Positions 17,292 to 27,410 of a stretch of DNA of 64,000 nucleotides are shown here, in pieces. How positions within the stretch are numbered: position 1 is the stretch's first letter; the number at the start of each line of letters is the position of its first letter. The position numbers and the translations under genes are program-made. The notes under the pieces are model-generated. The model was not told where the DNA came from. It made no database searches and saw nothing but the letters and a program-made list of their open reading frames with translations. Source of the stretch: Agromyces aureus. Lineage in GTDB: Bacteria > Actinomycetota > Actinomycetes > Actinomycetales > Microbacteriaceae. The stretch lies in contig NZ_CP013979.1 of NCBI RefSeq assembly GCF_001660485.1, forward strand, positions 1,364,001 to 1,428,000, given 5' to 3'.

Positions 17292-20042
17292 TCATCCTTC
17301 CTCCTCCTTGCGCATCGCGCGCGCCACGTCGATGCGCGACCCGAACGAGGCGGCGAGCGCCGACGCGACGATCGTCACGATGACGGATGTCGCGAGCACC
17401 CCCGCGATGAGCCACGGGTCGTAGGCGACCGCGGGTTGGGCGTCGCCGCCGGTGAACGAGCTCAGGTCGATTCCGCCGAGCACCACGAACGGCAGCACGG
17501 CCCCGAGCGCGGCGCCGACCACGAGCGACACGGCCGTGACCGGTGCGATCTCCCAGGCGACGAGCGCGCGCTCGCCGCGGCGGTCGAGGCCGAGGGTCGC
17601 GAGCAGGGGCAGCAGGCGATCGCGGGCGGGTCGTCCGACGATCAGCGTCAGGACGATCGCGAGCGCGGTGAGCAGGCTCACCAGCACGATCGCGGCGAAG
17701 AGCGCGGCGACGAGCCCCTGCACGGTCGGCCGGGAGCCGAGGTCCTCGGCCACGCGATCGGGCGTCTCCACGGTGCTGTCGGGCGAGATGTGCTCGAGGT
17801 CGGCGACGACGGCCTCCGCGTCGACGCCGGGGTCGAATCGCACGAGCACCGTGCGGGGCACGAGCGTGTCGGTGTACGGGCGGGCGTTCGCGACATCGAT
17901 GAGCATCCAGTTCGCACGGGGCGAGTACGCGGTGGTGCCCTCGACCACGCCCTCGACCGAGAACGGGTCCCCGTCGATCTCGACCTCGGTGGCCTCGGCG
18001 GTGACCGAGTCCACGACCCCGGAGACGAGCACGGGCACGCCGTCGGCTGACGGCGGGTCGGCGAGCGAGTCCGGCAGGGGCGTCGCGTCGGGCCGTCCGT
18101 GCTGCACGACCTGCATCTCGGCGACGTCGATCACGATGAGCGTCGTGGTGCGCTGCCGGCCGTCGATCGTGATCGACGCGTTGCGGGTCGAGTAGACCGG
18201 GGCGATCGCCTCGACGCCGGGCACCGCCCGCATCTCGTCGAGCTGCGCCCGCGTGAGCGGTCGACCGGCGACCGAGGCATCGGCTCCGACGCGGTGGGAT
18301 GCCGCGGCCTCGACGCCCGAGCGGATCGTGCCGAGCAGCACCGACGAGAACACGGCGACCGCGACGCCGACCACGACCGCGAGCACGGGCACGAGCCCGG
18401 CCGACGGGTCGCGGAGCGCCCGAGCCGATCCGAGGAACCCGACGAGCCCGGGCTTGGCGGCCATCGAGCGCACGATGCGCGCGAGCGGCAACGGGTAGAT
18501 CCGGAGCACGACGAGGCAGGCCACGAGCGAGAGCAGCAGCGGAACGGCGGCGAGCAGCGGGTCGACGCCGACCGAGGCCGCCGACGAGGCGAGGCCGCGT
18601 CGGAACAGCAGTACCACTGAGGCCGCGGCGAGCAGCACGAGCACCAGCTCGCCGATCCAGCGCAGTCGCCCGCCGCCCGCTGCGCCGAGGTCGGCGCGGA
18701 CCCGCCTGAGCGGGCTCAGCGAAGGGGCCGAGGCGATGAGGAGCGCCGCCGGCGTGACGGCGAACACCGCGGCGACGACCCACCCGGCGGCTCCGCCGTC
18801 GGCGTCGAACGCCAGGGTTCCGAGGATGCCGCCGAGGATCGCGGCGGGCAGGCCGATGAGCCCGCCCTCGATGGCGAGGATGCCGCGGAGCTGCCCGTTC
18901 GAGGCGCCGCGGGCGGCCACGAGTTCGAGGCCCTCGCGCCGACGCTCGAAGACGACGCGTGCACCGAGCACGAGCACGGCGACCATCACGCCGATCGGCC
19001 CGGACGCGACGGTGGCGAGCAGGGCATCGCTCGCGGCGGCCGCGGCGGCCGCGAGCGCGAGCTCGTCGCGCAGGCTGCTCGCGAAGCCGAGGCCGGCCAC
19101 CGTGTAGTACTCGTCGACCCAGCCGCCGTCGCCGACCGCGTGGAGGTCGCTCGAGAAGCGCCCGAGCATGGGCGCGAGTTCGGCCGAGGCATCCGCCGTG
19201 ATGCTCGCGGTGTCGATCGGGATCCAGACCTCGAGCGTGAGCGGCACGCTCACCCGCGCGAAGTCCGACCACGACGCCGGGTCGAGGAACGCGACGGCGG
19301 TGATCTCGGGCGGCGCGAGACCGTTGTCGACGACCGACGGCTCGAGGGCTGGCACGATGTGGGTCCAGACTCCGTCGGTGGCGTCGACGGGGGAGACCGT
19401 GCCGGAGAGCACCACGGGTTGCGAGGTGCCGTCGATGTCGATGAAGCGCTGCTCGCCGAGCGCCCATTCCATGCGCTCGGCGACGGCATCGGTGAGCACG
19501 AGCTCGATGGGCGTGCTCGATGGGACCGGCGCCTCGATGGGGGCCGGCCAGGCACCGGAGGTCAGTTCGACGTGCTCGCGGAGCCGGGGATCGAACCCGG
19601 GCATGACGCGGTACGACGGCGCGCTCGGGCCGGCGCCGGGGACCTGCGCGCGCACCGGGGCGACCGTGAGCATCGCGAGGGGCGGTTCGGTGATCGCGGC
19701 GAGTCGCGGGGGCATCTCGTCGACGATCGCCGCGAGGTGATCCTCCTGCGCGCCCCAGACCGCCTCGACGTCGGGGGCGAGGGTGGTGCCGTTCGCCGAC
19801 GGGCCGACGCTTGGCCGCTCCCGCGCCGAGGCGGTGAGGTCGAGCTCGGCCGCCGGGAGGTCGGCGAGCTGCTCGTGGAGGGCCTCGGTGTGCAGCGCGG
19901 TCGCGGCGCGCGGCACCGCGGTGGCCAGCAGCGCACCGACGAGCACGAGCAGGGCGAGCGCGATCGACGCCCCCGGCGAGGTCGTCAGGTGTCGGCGCAG
20001 CAGTCCGGCGGTCGAGAGCCGCGAACGGCGCGAGCCCCTCAT
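17292..20042 (-). CDS. FtsX-like ABC transporter permease, 916 residues
   Basis: A large ABC3-type permease with an N-terminal membrane helix (IALALLVLVGALLATAVPRAA) and a large outside domain over about residues 60-320. A first FtsX block of helices is near 325-480, then more helices, a second outside domain (VGADASVAGRPLTRAQLDEM...) and a final three-helix FtsX block at about 770-905 ending RAMRKEEEG. The duplicated FtsX layout fits MacB/LolCE-like permeases that act on lipids, lipoproteins or peptides at the cell surface; the substrate is unknown. Its ATG overlaps the stop of the upstream permease gene. Confidence 0.88.
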   Translation of the reverse strand: MRGSRRSRLSTAGLLRRHLTTSPGASIALALLVLVGALLATAVPRAATALHTEALHEQLADLPAAELDLTASARERPSVGPSANGTTLAPDVEAVWGAQEDHLAAIVDEMPPRLAAITEPPLAMLTVAPVRAQVPGAGPSAPSYRVMPGFDPRLREHVELTSGAWPAPIEAPVPSSTPIELVLTDAVAERMEWALGEQRFIDIDGTSQPVVLSGTVSPVDATDGVWTHIVPALEPSVVDNGLAPPEITAVAFLDPASWSDFARVSVPLTLEVWIPIDTASITADASAELAPMLGRFSSDLHAVGDGGWVDEYYTVAGLGFASSLRDELALAAAAAAASDALLATVASGPIGVMVAVLVLGARVVFERRREGLELVAARGASNGQLRGILAIEGGLIGLPAAILGGILGTLAFDADGGAAGWVVAAVFAVTPAALLIASAPSLSPLRRVRADLGAAGGGRLRWIGELVLVLLAAASVVLLFRRGLASSAASVGVDPLLAAVPLLLSLVACLVVLRIYPLPLARIVRSMAAKPGLVGFLGSARALRDPSAGLVPVLAVVVGVAVAVFSSVLLGTIRSGVEAAASHRVGADASVAGRPLTRAQLDEMRAVPGVEAIAPVYSTRNASITIDGRQRTTTLIVIDVAEMQVVQHGRPDATPLPDSLADPPSADGVPVLVSGVVDSVTAEATEVEIDGDPFSVEGVVEGTTAYSPRANWMLIDVANARPYTDTLVPRTVLVRFDPGVDAEAVVADLEHISPDSTVETPDRVAEDLGSRPTVQGLVAALFAAIVLVSLLTALAIVLTLIVGRPARDRLLPLLATLGLDRRGERALVAWEIAPVTAVSLVVGAALGAVLPFVVLGGIDLSSFTGGDAQPAVAYDPWLIAGVLATSVIVTIVASALAASFGSRIDVARAMRKEEEG

Positions 20043-23000
20043 CGCTCCTCCTCGCGGATGCCGGGCGTCGCCGCCAGTCGTCGCACGGATGCCGCGGCGA
20101 GCCGGCCGATCAGGGCCGTCGCCGCGACGAACGCGACGAGTCCGAGCGCCCACGGCACCACGTCGAGCGTCAGGTCGACGCCCAGCGAGGCCGGCGCTCC
20201 GGCGACCGCGGCGCGCGCGAGCTCCCTGGCGGTCACGGCCGCGGTGAGCGCGCCGACGGCCGCCCCGACGACGACGGCCGTGCCGAGCGCCGCCGCGAGC
20301 TCGGCCGACCGTGCCCTCGCCTGGAGCGTCGCGGGCATGCCGAGCGCGCGCAGCACGACGACCTCGCCGAAGCGCGCGCGGGAGAGCGCGGCGGTGAGGG
20401 CGGCCACCGCGACCGCCGCGAAGAGCAGCGCGCCCCCGGCCCCCGCCCAGAGTGCGGCGACGGCCGGTCCGATGAGCGGCGCGGACGACGCGTCGGCCAG
20501 CGTCGTCGTGGTGAGCGCCGTGCTCCGCTCCTCGCGGATGCCGTCGGCGACGGCCGACGGCTCGGAGGTGGAGATCCACCGGTCGGTGTACGCCGGCACG
20601 CCCGCTCCCGCGACGAACGCGGCCTGGGAGAGGCCCGCGAGGTCGACGAGCAGGCCGGAGCCGCCCGCGCCCGGCACGGCGGGGGCGATGCCCGCGACGA
20701 CGGCCGTGACATCCGCACCGCCCGTGAGCAGCCGGAAGGTGAACGCATCGCCGGGCCGGACGTCGATGCGCGCGGCGAGGGGCGCCCCGAGCACCGCGGG
20801 CACGGGTTCGACCTCGGCCGCACCGGCGACGGGCGTGCGCGCGGTCGGCGTCTTCGCGCTCACCCGCACGACCGTATCGGCAGCTAGGTCGGATGCCGCG
20901 GGCGCGCCGTCGATCCGGACGTCGCCGAAGCGCACCTCGACCGTGCCGAGCCCCTGCGATCCGTCGAGGGTCGCGTCGAAGCCGAGCAGCCGCAGCCCGC
21001 CGAGTTCGGGCAGTGCGACCCGACCGGCGCCGCCGCCCGCTGCAACGTCGAACGAGCCCGCCGGCAGCCGGGCGGCGTCGCCGTCGGGTCCGAGCACCCA
21101 TGCCGCGACCGCGACGGAACCGGGAACGCCGGGCGCCGTGACCTGCACATCGACGTCGAGCGTCGAGGCGCCCGACGGGAGTTCGGGTGCCTGAACAGAC
21201 TGGAGCGCGGAGGGATCGAGGGTGGAACCTCCGTCGGCCGCGGCCGACGAACCCGCGCCCGCGCCTGCGTCGGCCGAGGCATCGGCAGCGGGCAGCGCGA
21301 TGAGCGTCGCGGGTTCGGAGCCGATGCGCGCCTCGCCGCGGAACACGGGCAGGCTCGAATCGACGCCCGGCGCCCCCGCGAACGGGTCGACGAGCGCGAG
21401 CGGATCGGCGTCATGCACGAGCGACCGGCCCGCGTACGCGACCCGCACGTCGTCGCCGACCGCCATCGCCGAGGCCGCCCGGTCGAAGCTCTGCCAGCTG
21501 CCGGCGAACGCCGCGGCGAGGGTCAGGCCGCCGATCGCGAGCACCGTCACGAGCGATGCGGAGGCGTAGAGTCCGGCGCGCCGTGCGAGCTGGCGCATCG
21601 GCAGCGCGGGCACGAGCCCGGGGCGTGCGACGGCGAGCCGCTCGAGCACGCGCGCGACCGGACGCGCGAGGGCGTTGCCGACGAGGGCGAGCGCCACGAG
21701 CACGAGCACGGGCGCGAGCACGGCGACCGGATCGACCTCGAGCACGCCCGACGCGTTCGCCACGAGGGGGGATCCGTAGAGCCGGAACTGCCACAGCGTC
21801 ACGGCCGCGGCGACCACGACGAGCAGTACGCCGCCGGCGACGGCCGCCCGCGGCATCCGCCCCACCTCGTCGCCCGAGCCGCGCAGCAGCGGACGCGTGG
21901 CCTCCCACCAGGCGCGACCGGCCACGAGGGCGACGGCACCGAGGGTCGCGACGCCCGCAACGAGCGCCGCGATCGCCCAGGACCGGCCCTCGTCGGGGCG
22001 CAGGGCGCGGAGCACGGCCTCGGCGACGGCGGCACCGGCGAGCGCGGTCGGCAGGGCGATGGTCGCGACCTCGCCCGCGGTGATGGACGCGAGCCGAACG
22101 GCCGAGGCCCCTCGTGCGCGGAGCAGCTGGGTCTCGCCGCGGCGACCGGCCGCGAGGAGCGCCGCGAGCCGGTCGACGGCGGCGAACCCGGCGAACCCGA
22201 GCAGCAGCACGGGCAGCGGTGCGACGGCTCGCACGGTCGTGAGGCCGGCGAGCAGGCGATCGAGCGTGCCGACGAGTCCGCCGGAGGTGCCGAGCCCATC
22301 GGTGCCGATGCCGTCGGCGGCGCGAAGGGCGGGTTCCACGTTCGGGAGCACGGCACGCAGGTCGGCCGCAGTCTCGGGGGTCGACGAGGCGGGCGTCGTG
22401 ATCGCCGTCCAACGCACGACGACCGCCGCAGGCAGGTCGGCGAGCGCGCCCTCGTCGGCGACCACGAACGGGCCGACCGCGCCCTCGACCGCGCCGGCCG
22501 AGACGACCGGGTCGTCGAACCAGACCGGGGCGGCGGCGTCATCGGGCGTCCACGTGCCGACGACGACCAGCGGCGGGGTTGCCGGCGAGCCGACCCCGCC
22601 GAGCTCGACGACGTCGCCGAGCTCGAGCCCCTGCGCCTCGGCGGCGGCGGCCTGCACCGTGGTCGGAATGCCGCCGGATGCCGCGCGCGCGGCGATCGCG
22701 GCCGCGTCGGGGTCGTCGGGCCAGACGCCGCTCGCGAGCGTGGACCGGTCGGCGAGCCCGTCGTCGGCGAGGATCACCGCGTCGAAGGCGCCGTCGCCGC
22801 CGCGCGCGTCGACGGGGGACGCCTGCACCGATCTCGACCACTCGGCGCCGCGGGGCACGAGCAGGCGATCGAGCACGGATGCCGCGGCATCCGCCTGTTC
22901 GACGGGATCGCCCGAGATGCGGATCTGCCACCGCGCGGCCCCGTCGGTGCCGGTGGCCGCTGCGAGCCCGTTCCGAAGGCCGCTGAGCGAGGCGCTCGCG

Positions 23001-23116
23001 AGGGAGTCGACGATCGCGGTGCCGAGGAACGCGAGCACGAGGACGACCGCCGCGAGGGCCGCGAACACGCCACCGTGGGCGCGGGCGCGCGCCGCAGCGG
23101 TCGATGTCGCTCCCAC
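20039..23116 (-). CDS. FtsX-like ABC transporter permease, 1025 residues
   Basis: First gene of the four-gene minus operon. It has an N-terminal helix (VFAALAAVVLVLAFLGTAIV), a long outside domain up to about residue 270, a group of helices at 280-500, a second outside domain of about 300 residues rich in Ala/Gly/Asp, and a last FtsX block at 880-1010. Members this long with two FtsX modules are typical of Actinobacteria. The GTG at 23116 is preceded by GAGGAGGTCGC. Together with the 916-residue permease and two ATPases it probably forms one exporter or surface machine. No other gene in the operon tells what it moves. Confidence 0.87.
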   Translation of the reverse strand: MGATSTAAARARAHGGVFAALAAVVLVLAFLGTAIVDSLASASLSGLRNGLAAATGTDGAARWQIRISGDPVEQADAAASVLDRLLVPRGAEWSRSVQASPVDARGGDGAFDAVILADDGLADRSTLASGVWPDDPDAAAIAARAASGGIPTTVQAAAAEAQGLELGDVVELGGVGSPATPPLVVVGTWTPDDAAAPVWFDDPVVSAGAVEGAVGPFVVADEGALADLPAAVVVRWTAITTPASSTPETAADLRAVLPNVEPALRAADGIGTDGLGTSGGLVGTLDRLLAGLTTVRAVAPLPVLLLGFAGFAAVDRLAALLAAGRRGETQLLRARGASAVRLASITAGEVATIALPTALAGAAVAEAVLRALRPDEGRSWAIAALVAGVATLGAVALVAGRAWWEATRPLLRGSGDEVGRMPRAAVAGGVLLVVVAAAVTLWQFRLYGSPLVANASGVLEVDPVAVLAPVLVLVALALVGNALARPVARVLERLAVARPGLVPALPMRQLARRAGLYASASLVTVLAIGGLTLAAAFAGSWQSFDRAASAMAVGDDVRVAYAGRSLVHDADPLALVDPFAGAPGVDSSLPVFRGEARIGSEPATLIALPAADASADAGAGAGSSAAADGGSTLDPSALQSVQAPELPSGASTLDVDVQVTAPGVPGSVAVAAWVLGPDGDAARLPAGSFDVAAGGGAGRVALPELGGLRLLGFDATLDGSQGLGTVEVRFGDVRIDGAPAASDLAADTVVRVSAKTPTARTPVAGAAEVEPVPAVLGAPLAARIDVRPGDAFTFRLLTGGADVTAVVAGIAPAVPGAGGSGLLVDLAGLSQAAFVAGAGVPAYTDRWISTSEPSAVADGIREERSTALTTTTLADASSAPLIGPAVAALWAGAGGALLFAAVAVAALTAALSRARFGEVVVLRALGMPATLQARARSAELAAALGTAVVVGAAVGALTAAVTARELARAAVAGAPASLGVDLTLDVVPWALGLVAFVAATALIGRLAAASVRRLAATPGIREEER

Positions 23117-23226
23117 GCGACCTCCTCGTGATGGTTCGGGTCTCGTCGCGGAGCGGGTCGGGGGCGGGGTTCAGGGCGCCGCACGTGCGCGTGACGAGTC
23201 CGCACAGCCTACTCGCGAGAGTGGTG

Positions 23227-23256
23227 TTGCATGCGACCCGTCGGACGTCGTATTCT
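23227..23256 (+). promoter_or_regulatory. Sigma-70-like promoter for the leader/exporter transcript
   Basis: TTGCAT (23227-23232) and TATTCT (23251-23256) are separated by 18 bases. This is a good match for the G+C content of the window and lies about 65 bases before the leader ORF. It sits between the divergent FtsX permease gene and the exporter. Confidence 0.6.
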
Positions 23257-23319
23257 GGAGGGCTGGCTGCGGTCGCGCGGCCCGCTGGTGAGAAGACGAC
23301 GATGACGCAGGAGGACACC

Positions 23320-23403
23320 ATGCAGACAGACAGCTACGCCCGCCCGTACGTGGCCGGTAGCGCTCTGCGTCCGGCCTCCCGGGTCACGGGCATCACAGGG
23401 TAG
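23320..23403 (+). CDS. Candidate 27-residue leader peptide before the ABC exporter
   Basis: A short ORF reads MQTDSYARPYVAGSALRP and ends ASRVTGITG before TAG. GGAGG sits 6 bases before the ATG at 23320, a better ribosome-binding site than most genes here have. An in-frame ATG at 23302 would give 33 residues but has a weak site. Codons such as ACA, GGT, GCT, CGT and GGG are unusual for this DNA, which suggests the RNA sequence itself is constrained. It starts about 65 bases after a good promoter and ends 158 bases before the exporter start. BmrB of Bacillus subtilis, a leader peptide before the heterodimeric exporter BmrCD, is the closest parallel I know. Function is inferred. Confidence 0.55.
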   Translation: MQTDSYARPYVAGSALRPASRVTGITG

Positions 23404-23561
23404 TTCGCACCCGGCCCCGCAGGCTCCGCCTGCCTGATCAGCGGTAGCCCCGCACCTGCGTCGCATGCGACGCCCTTCGCGCCACGACCTCGAGGTCTGC
23501 CGCGCTGCCGACCGCTCACGCGCGCGGTCGTCTCGACACCACTCTCGAAAGGGACACGGCC
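23404..23561 (+). promoter_or_regulatory. Candidate attenuator between leader ORF and exporter
   Basis: Several inverted repeats lie here. GCAGGC-TCC-GCCTGC forms a hairpin at 23419-23433. CGCAGG (23418-23423) can instead pair with CCTGCG (23455-23460). CCGGGT near the end of the leader ORF can pair with ACCCGG just after its stop. A perfect 16-base palindrome, GCGTCGCATGCGACGC, is at 23458-23473. Overlapping, mutually exclusive pairings next to a short ORF are what ribosome-mediated attenuation needs. No U-tract is seen. Confidence 0.4.
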
Positions 23562-25490
23562 TTGCCCGCCACCCAGCTCCGCCCAGAATCCACGCCCGTC
23601 GGCTCCGACCTCAACGCGGTGCGCGCGCTCTGGCGCCTCCGCGTCTTCATCGGGCGCGCCGCGCCCGCCTTCGTCCTCAGCGCCGTCTTCGCTTCGGCCG
23701 GCCAGCTCATCGGCCTCTCGATCCCGCAGGTGCTCGAGTCGATGGTCGACGGCCCGCTCTCCGACGGCGACGCGAGCGCGGTCGTGCCGTTCGCGCTGCT
23801 CATCCTCGGCCTCGGCACGCTCGAGGCCGTGTTCTACGCGCTCCGGCGCTGGGTCGTCGTCGGCCCGGGCACGCGCGTCGAGTCGCGCATGCGCAACGCG
23901 CTGTACGCCAAGCTGCAGGACCTGCCCGTGAGCTTCCACGACAAGTGGCCCAGCGGGCAGTTGCTCTCGCGAGCCGTGAGCGACCTCGGCCTCATCCGGC
24001 GCTGGCTCTCGTTCGGGCTCGTGTTCACGTTCGTGAACCTGCTCACGATCGTCGTCGGCACCGGCATCCTCATCTCGATGAACTGGATGCTCGGGCTCGT
24101 GTTCCTCGTGTGCGCGATGCCGCTCTGGATCGTCGGCTTCCGGTTCGAGGGTCGCTACTCCGCGCTCTCCCGCCGGAGCCAGGACCAGTCCGGCGACCTC
24201 GCGACCGCGGTCGAGGAATCGGTGCACGGCATCCGCGTCCTGAAGGCCTTCGGTCGCGGCAAGCACGCGCTCTCGAGCTTCCGCGAGCAGGCCGAGTCGC
24301 TGCGCAGCACCGAGATCGAGAAGGCGCGCCTCGACGCGAACATCTGGGCGTGGCTGCTGCTCGTCCCGGCGGTCTCGATCGCGCTGTGCCTCGGGTTCGG
24401 CATCTGGCTGACCGCGAACGACCAGATGACCGTCGGCGCGCTCGTGGCGTTCTTCGCGACCGCGACGATGCTCGCGTGGCCGATCGAGTCGATCGGGTTC
24501 CTGCTGGCCTTCGCGCTCGACGCGCGCACCGCGACCGACCGGTTCTTCGAGGTGATCGACAGCGAGAACACCGTGACCGACCCCGAATCGCCGCGCGTGC
24601 TCGACCGCCCGACCGGGGCGCTGAGCTTCACCGACGTGCGCTTCCGGTACCAGGACTCGCCCGAGCGCTTCGGCGACCTGCTGCAGGGGGTCGACCTCGA
24701 CATCCGGCCTGGCGAGACCATGGCGCTCGTGGGCCTGACCGGCTCGGGCAAGACCACGATGACGGCGCTCACCACGCGCCTCTACGACGTCACGGGCGGC
24801 TCCATCACGCTCGACGGCGTCGACGTGCGCGGCCTCTCCCGTGAGGAGCTGCGCCGCCACATCGCGATGGCCTTCGAGGACGCGACGCTCTTCAGCGACT
24901 CCGTGCGCGCCAACGTGCTGCTCGGGCGTCCGGAGCTCGAGGGCGAGGCGGCCGAGCAGGTGCTCCACGAGGCGCTGCGCATCGCGCAGGCGGGCTTCGC
25001 GTACGACCTGCCCGAGGGGGTCGACACCAAGGTCGGCGAAGAGGGCATGAGCCTGTCGGGCGGCCAGCGCCAGCGTCTCGCGCTCGCACGCGCCGTCGCC
25101 GCCAAGCCCGCGGTGCTCGTGCTCGACGACCCGCTGTCGGCGCTCGACGTCGCGACCGAGGCGCGCGTCGAAGCCGAGCTCCGATCGGTGCTCGCCTCGA
25201 CCACGGCGCTCATCGTCGCGCATCGACCCTCGACGGTCACGATGGCCGACCGGGTCGCCCTGCTCGAGGACGGCCGCGTCACCGCGGTCGGCACGCACTC
25301 CGAGCTCCTCCGCGAGAGCGAGCACTACCGCTTCGTCATCTCGAGCCTCGAGGACGACGCCGTGAACCAGCCCGGATTCGGCGACGCCGTCGCATCCGAC
25401 ACCGAGGCGGCCGGACGCGACGCCGCCGAACGGGAACGCAGACTGCAGAACACCATGACCGGACCGATCAGCACGGGAGGCGCATCATGA
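23562..25490 (+). CDS. Heterodimeric ABC exporter subunit A (degenerate ATP site)
   Basis: A 642-residue type IV ABC exporter half-transporter with six membrane helices over about residues 35-340 and then an ATPase domain. Walker A is [11 protein letters not shown] near 388 and the signature is [16 protein letters not shown] near 500. Walker B reads [12 protein letters not shown], with Asp where the catalytic Glu should be. Such a degenerate site in one half marks LmrCD, BmrCD and TM287/288-type multidrug exporters. The start is TTG at 23562, with GAAAGGGA 7 bases upstream. The stop overlaps the ATG of subunit B (ATGA). A C-terminal tail of about 50 polar residues follows the ATPase. Confidence 0.92.
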   Translation: MPATQLRPESTPVGSDLNAVRALWRLRVFIGRAAPAFVLSAVFASAGQLIGLSIPQVLESMVDGPLSDGDASAVVPFALLILGLGTLEAVFYALRRWVVVGPGTRVESRMRNALYAKLQDLPVSFHDKWPSGQLLSRAVSDLGLIRRWLSFGLVFTFVNLLTIVVGTGILISMNWMLGLVFLVCAMPLWIVGFRFEGRYSALSRRSQDQSGDLATAVEESVHGIRVLKAFGRGKHALSSFREQAESLRSTEIEKARLDANIWAWLLLVPAVSIALCLGFGIWLTANDQMTVGALVAFFATATMLAWPIESIGFLLAFALDARTATDRFFEVIDSENTVTDPESPRVLDRPTGALSFTDVRFRYQDSPERFGDLLQGVDLDIRPGETMALVGLTGSGKTTMTALTTRLYDVTGGSITLDGVDVRGLSREELRRHIAMAFEDATLFSDSVRANVLLGRPELEGEAAEQVLHEALRIAQAGFAYDLPEGVDTKVGEEGMSLSGGQRQRLALARAVAAKPAVLVLDDPLSALDVATEARVEAELRSVLASTTALIVAHRPSTVTMADRVALLEDGRVTAVGTHSELLRESEHYRFVISSLEDDAVNQPGFGDAVASDTEAAGRDAAERERRLQNTMTGPISTGGAS

Positions 25491-27292
25491 GCGTGAGCGG
25501 CGTCCAGGGCGAAGAACGCCTCGACTACACACGCGCCGAATCGCGCGAGATCCGGCGACGCTCGGTGCGCCTGCTCGGGTCGCTGCTGCGGCCGCAGCGC
25601 TCGCGGCTGTGGCTCACCGCGCTCGCCGTGGTGCTCTCGTCGGCCGCGCAGGCCGCCGGGCCCGCGATCATCGCGTACGGCATCGATAGCGGCATTCCCG
25701 CGCTGGTCGAGCAGGACTGGTTCCCGGCCGGGCTCGCGGTGCTCGCATACCTCGCGACCGGGGTCGTCGGTGCGTTCCTGATCGCGGTGTACATCCGCCT
25801 GTCGGCGCGCGTCAGCCAGGCGGTGCTCATCGACCTGCGCACGCGGGTGTTCCTGCACACGCAGCGCCTGAGCCTCGAATTCCACGAGTCGTACACGTCG
25901 GGCCGCATCATCTCGCGGCAGACGAGCGACCTCGACGCGATCCGCGAACTCCTCGACGAGGGGCTCGTGGTGCTCGTGCGCTCGTTCACCTACATGGCGT
26001 TCACGGCCCTGGCGCTCGTGCTGCTCGACCCGACATCGGGGCTCGTGCTGCTCGGCGCGCTGATCCCGATGACGCTCGTGACGCGCTGGTTCCAGGTGCG
26101 CTCGCAGGCGCTGTTCCGGCGTTCGCGCGTCGCCTCGGCGAGCCTCATCGTGAAGTTCGTCGAGACGATGACCGGCATCCGAGCCGTGCAGGCGTTCCGC
26201 ACCGAGCGCCGCAACGCGGACGAGTTCGGCGATCTCGTCGAGGACTACCGCGACGTGAACGCGAAGGTCCTCGGCCTGTTCACGGTGTTCAACCCGGCGC
26301 TCGCGTTCATCGGCGCTGTCTCGGTTGCGGCCACGATCGTGCTCGGCGGGTTCCGGGTGGTCGAGGGCTCGCTCGCGATCGGCGCGCTGCTGGCCGCCGT
26401 GCTCTACGTGAAGCGCTTCTTCGACCCGATGGAAGACGTGGCGGTGTTCTACAACGGCTACCAGTCGGCGTCGAGCGCGCTCGAGAAGATCTCGGGCGTG
26501 CTCGAGGAGGAGCCCAGCGTGCCCGACCCCGCGCACCCGGTCGACCTCTGGAACGCGAACGGCCACGTGCGGTTCGAGAACGTGGAGTTCGCGTACACGC
26601 GCGACCGCGTCATCCTGCCCCGGTTCGACCTCGACCTGCCCGCGGGGCAGACGATCGCGCTCGTCGGCTCGACCGGCGCGGGCAAGACGACGCTCGCGAA
26701 GCTCATCGCCCGGTTCTACGACCCGAGCGACGGCGTGATCGAGCTCGACGGCATCGACCTGCGATCGCTGCACCCGAAGGACCTGCGCCGCGCGATCGTC
26801 ATGGTCACGCAGGAGGCGTACCTGTTCTCGGGCTCGGTGGCCGACAACATCGCGCTCGGCAAGCCCGACGCGACGTTCGGCGAGATCGTGTCCGCCGCCC
26901 GTGCCGTCGGTGCGCACGAGTTCATCGAGGGACTGCCGAACGGGTACGACACGGACGTGAACAAGCGAGGCGGGCGCGTGAGCGCGGGGCAGCGGCAGCT
27001 CATCTCGTTCGCGCGCGCGTTCCTCGCGAACCCGGCCGTGCTGATCCTCGACGAGGCGACCAGTTCGCTCGACATCCCGAGCGAGCGGCTCGTCCAGGAG
27101 GGCCTGCAGTCGCTGCTCGCCGACCGAACCGCGATCATCATCGCGCACCGGCTGTCGACCGTCGCGATCGCCGACCGCGTGCTCGTCATGGAGCACGGCC
27201 GCATCGTCGAGGACGGCTCGCCCGCCGACCTCATCGGCGGTGAGGGCCGGTTCGCGGCGCTGCACGCGGCCTGGCGCGACTCGCTGGTCTGA
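25487..27292 (+). CDS. Heterodimeric ABC exporter subunit B (catalytic ATP site)
   Basis: A 601-residue partner half-transporter with six membrane helices over about residues 35-320 and an ATPase domain. Walker [12 protein letters not shown] is near 392. The signature is altered to [15 protein letters not shown], while Walker [13 protein letters not shown] keeps the catalytic Glu. Paired with subunit A, one composite site is complete (B Walker motifs with A LSGGQ) and the other is doubly degenerate (A Walker B Asp with B VSAGQ), the pattern of asymmetric exporters. It overlaps subunit A by 4 bases and ends before a strong hairpin shared with the convergent decarboxylase gene. Substrates are probably hydrophobic drugs or lipids; this is inferred. 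Confidence 0.93.
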   Translation: MSVSGVQGEERLDYTRAESREIRRRSVRLLGSLLRPQRSRLWLTALAVVLSSAAQAAGPAIIAYGIDSGIPALVEQDWFPAGLAVLAYLATGVVGAFLIAVYIRLSARVSQAVLIDLRTRVFLHTQRLSLEFHESYTSGRIISRQTSDLDAIRELLDEGLVVLVRSFTYMAFTALALVLLDPTSGLVLLGALIPMTLVTRWFQVRSQALFRRSRVASASLIVKFVETMTGIRAVQAFRTERRNADEFGDLVEDYRDVNAKVLGLFTVFNPALAFIGAVSVAATIVLGGFRVVEGSLAIGALLAAVLYVKRFFDPMEDVAVFYNGYQSASSALEKISGVLEEEPSVPDPAHPVDLWNANGHVRFENVEFAYTRDRVILPRFDLDLPAGQTIALVGSTGAGKTTLAKLIARFYDPSDGVIELDGIDLRSLHPKDLRRAIVMVTQEAYLFSGSVADNIALGKPDATFGEIVSAARAVGAHEFIEGLPNGYDTDVNKRGGRVSAGQRQLISFARAFLANPAVLILDEATSSLDIPSERLVQEGLQSLLADRTAIIIAHRLSTVAIADRVLVMEHGRIVEDGSPADLIGGEGRFAALHAAWRDSLV

Positions 27293-27335
27293 GCAGGCTC
27301 GGGCGGCACCCGGCCGGGCCCGCCGGCTCGCACGA

Positions 27336-27393
27336 ACGGCCGCCCGCGGCATCCGTCATCACCATCGGGTGAGCGGATGCCGCGGGCGGCCGT
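27336..27393. terminator. Bidirectional terminator between exporter and decarboxylase genes
   Basis: Two perfect 20-base arms (27336-27355 and 27374-27393) surround an 18-base loop. Each arm contains one copy of the 9-mer GGATGCCGC in opposite orientation. The hairpin is midway between two convergent genes and would stop transcription from both sides. Confidence 0.75.
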
Positions 27394-27410
27394 CGTCGCG
27401 TTCGGCGGCG

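Noticed and set aside
23334..25325. A 663-codon minus-strand frame over exporter subunit A
   Set aside because: It is antisense of an intact ABC transporter and rich in E/R/H/D; no ribosome-binding site or motif.
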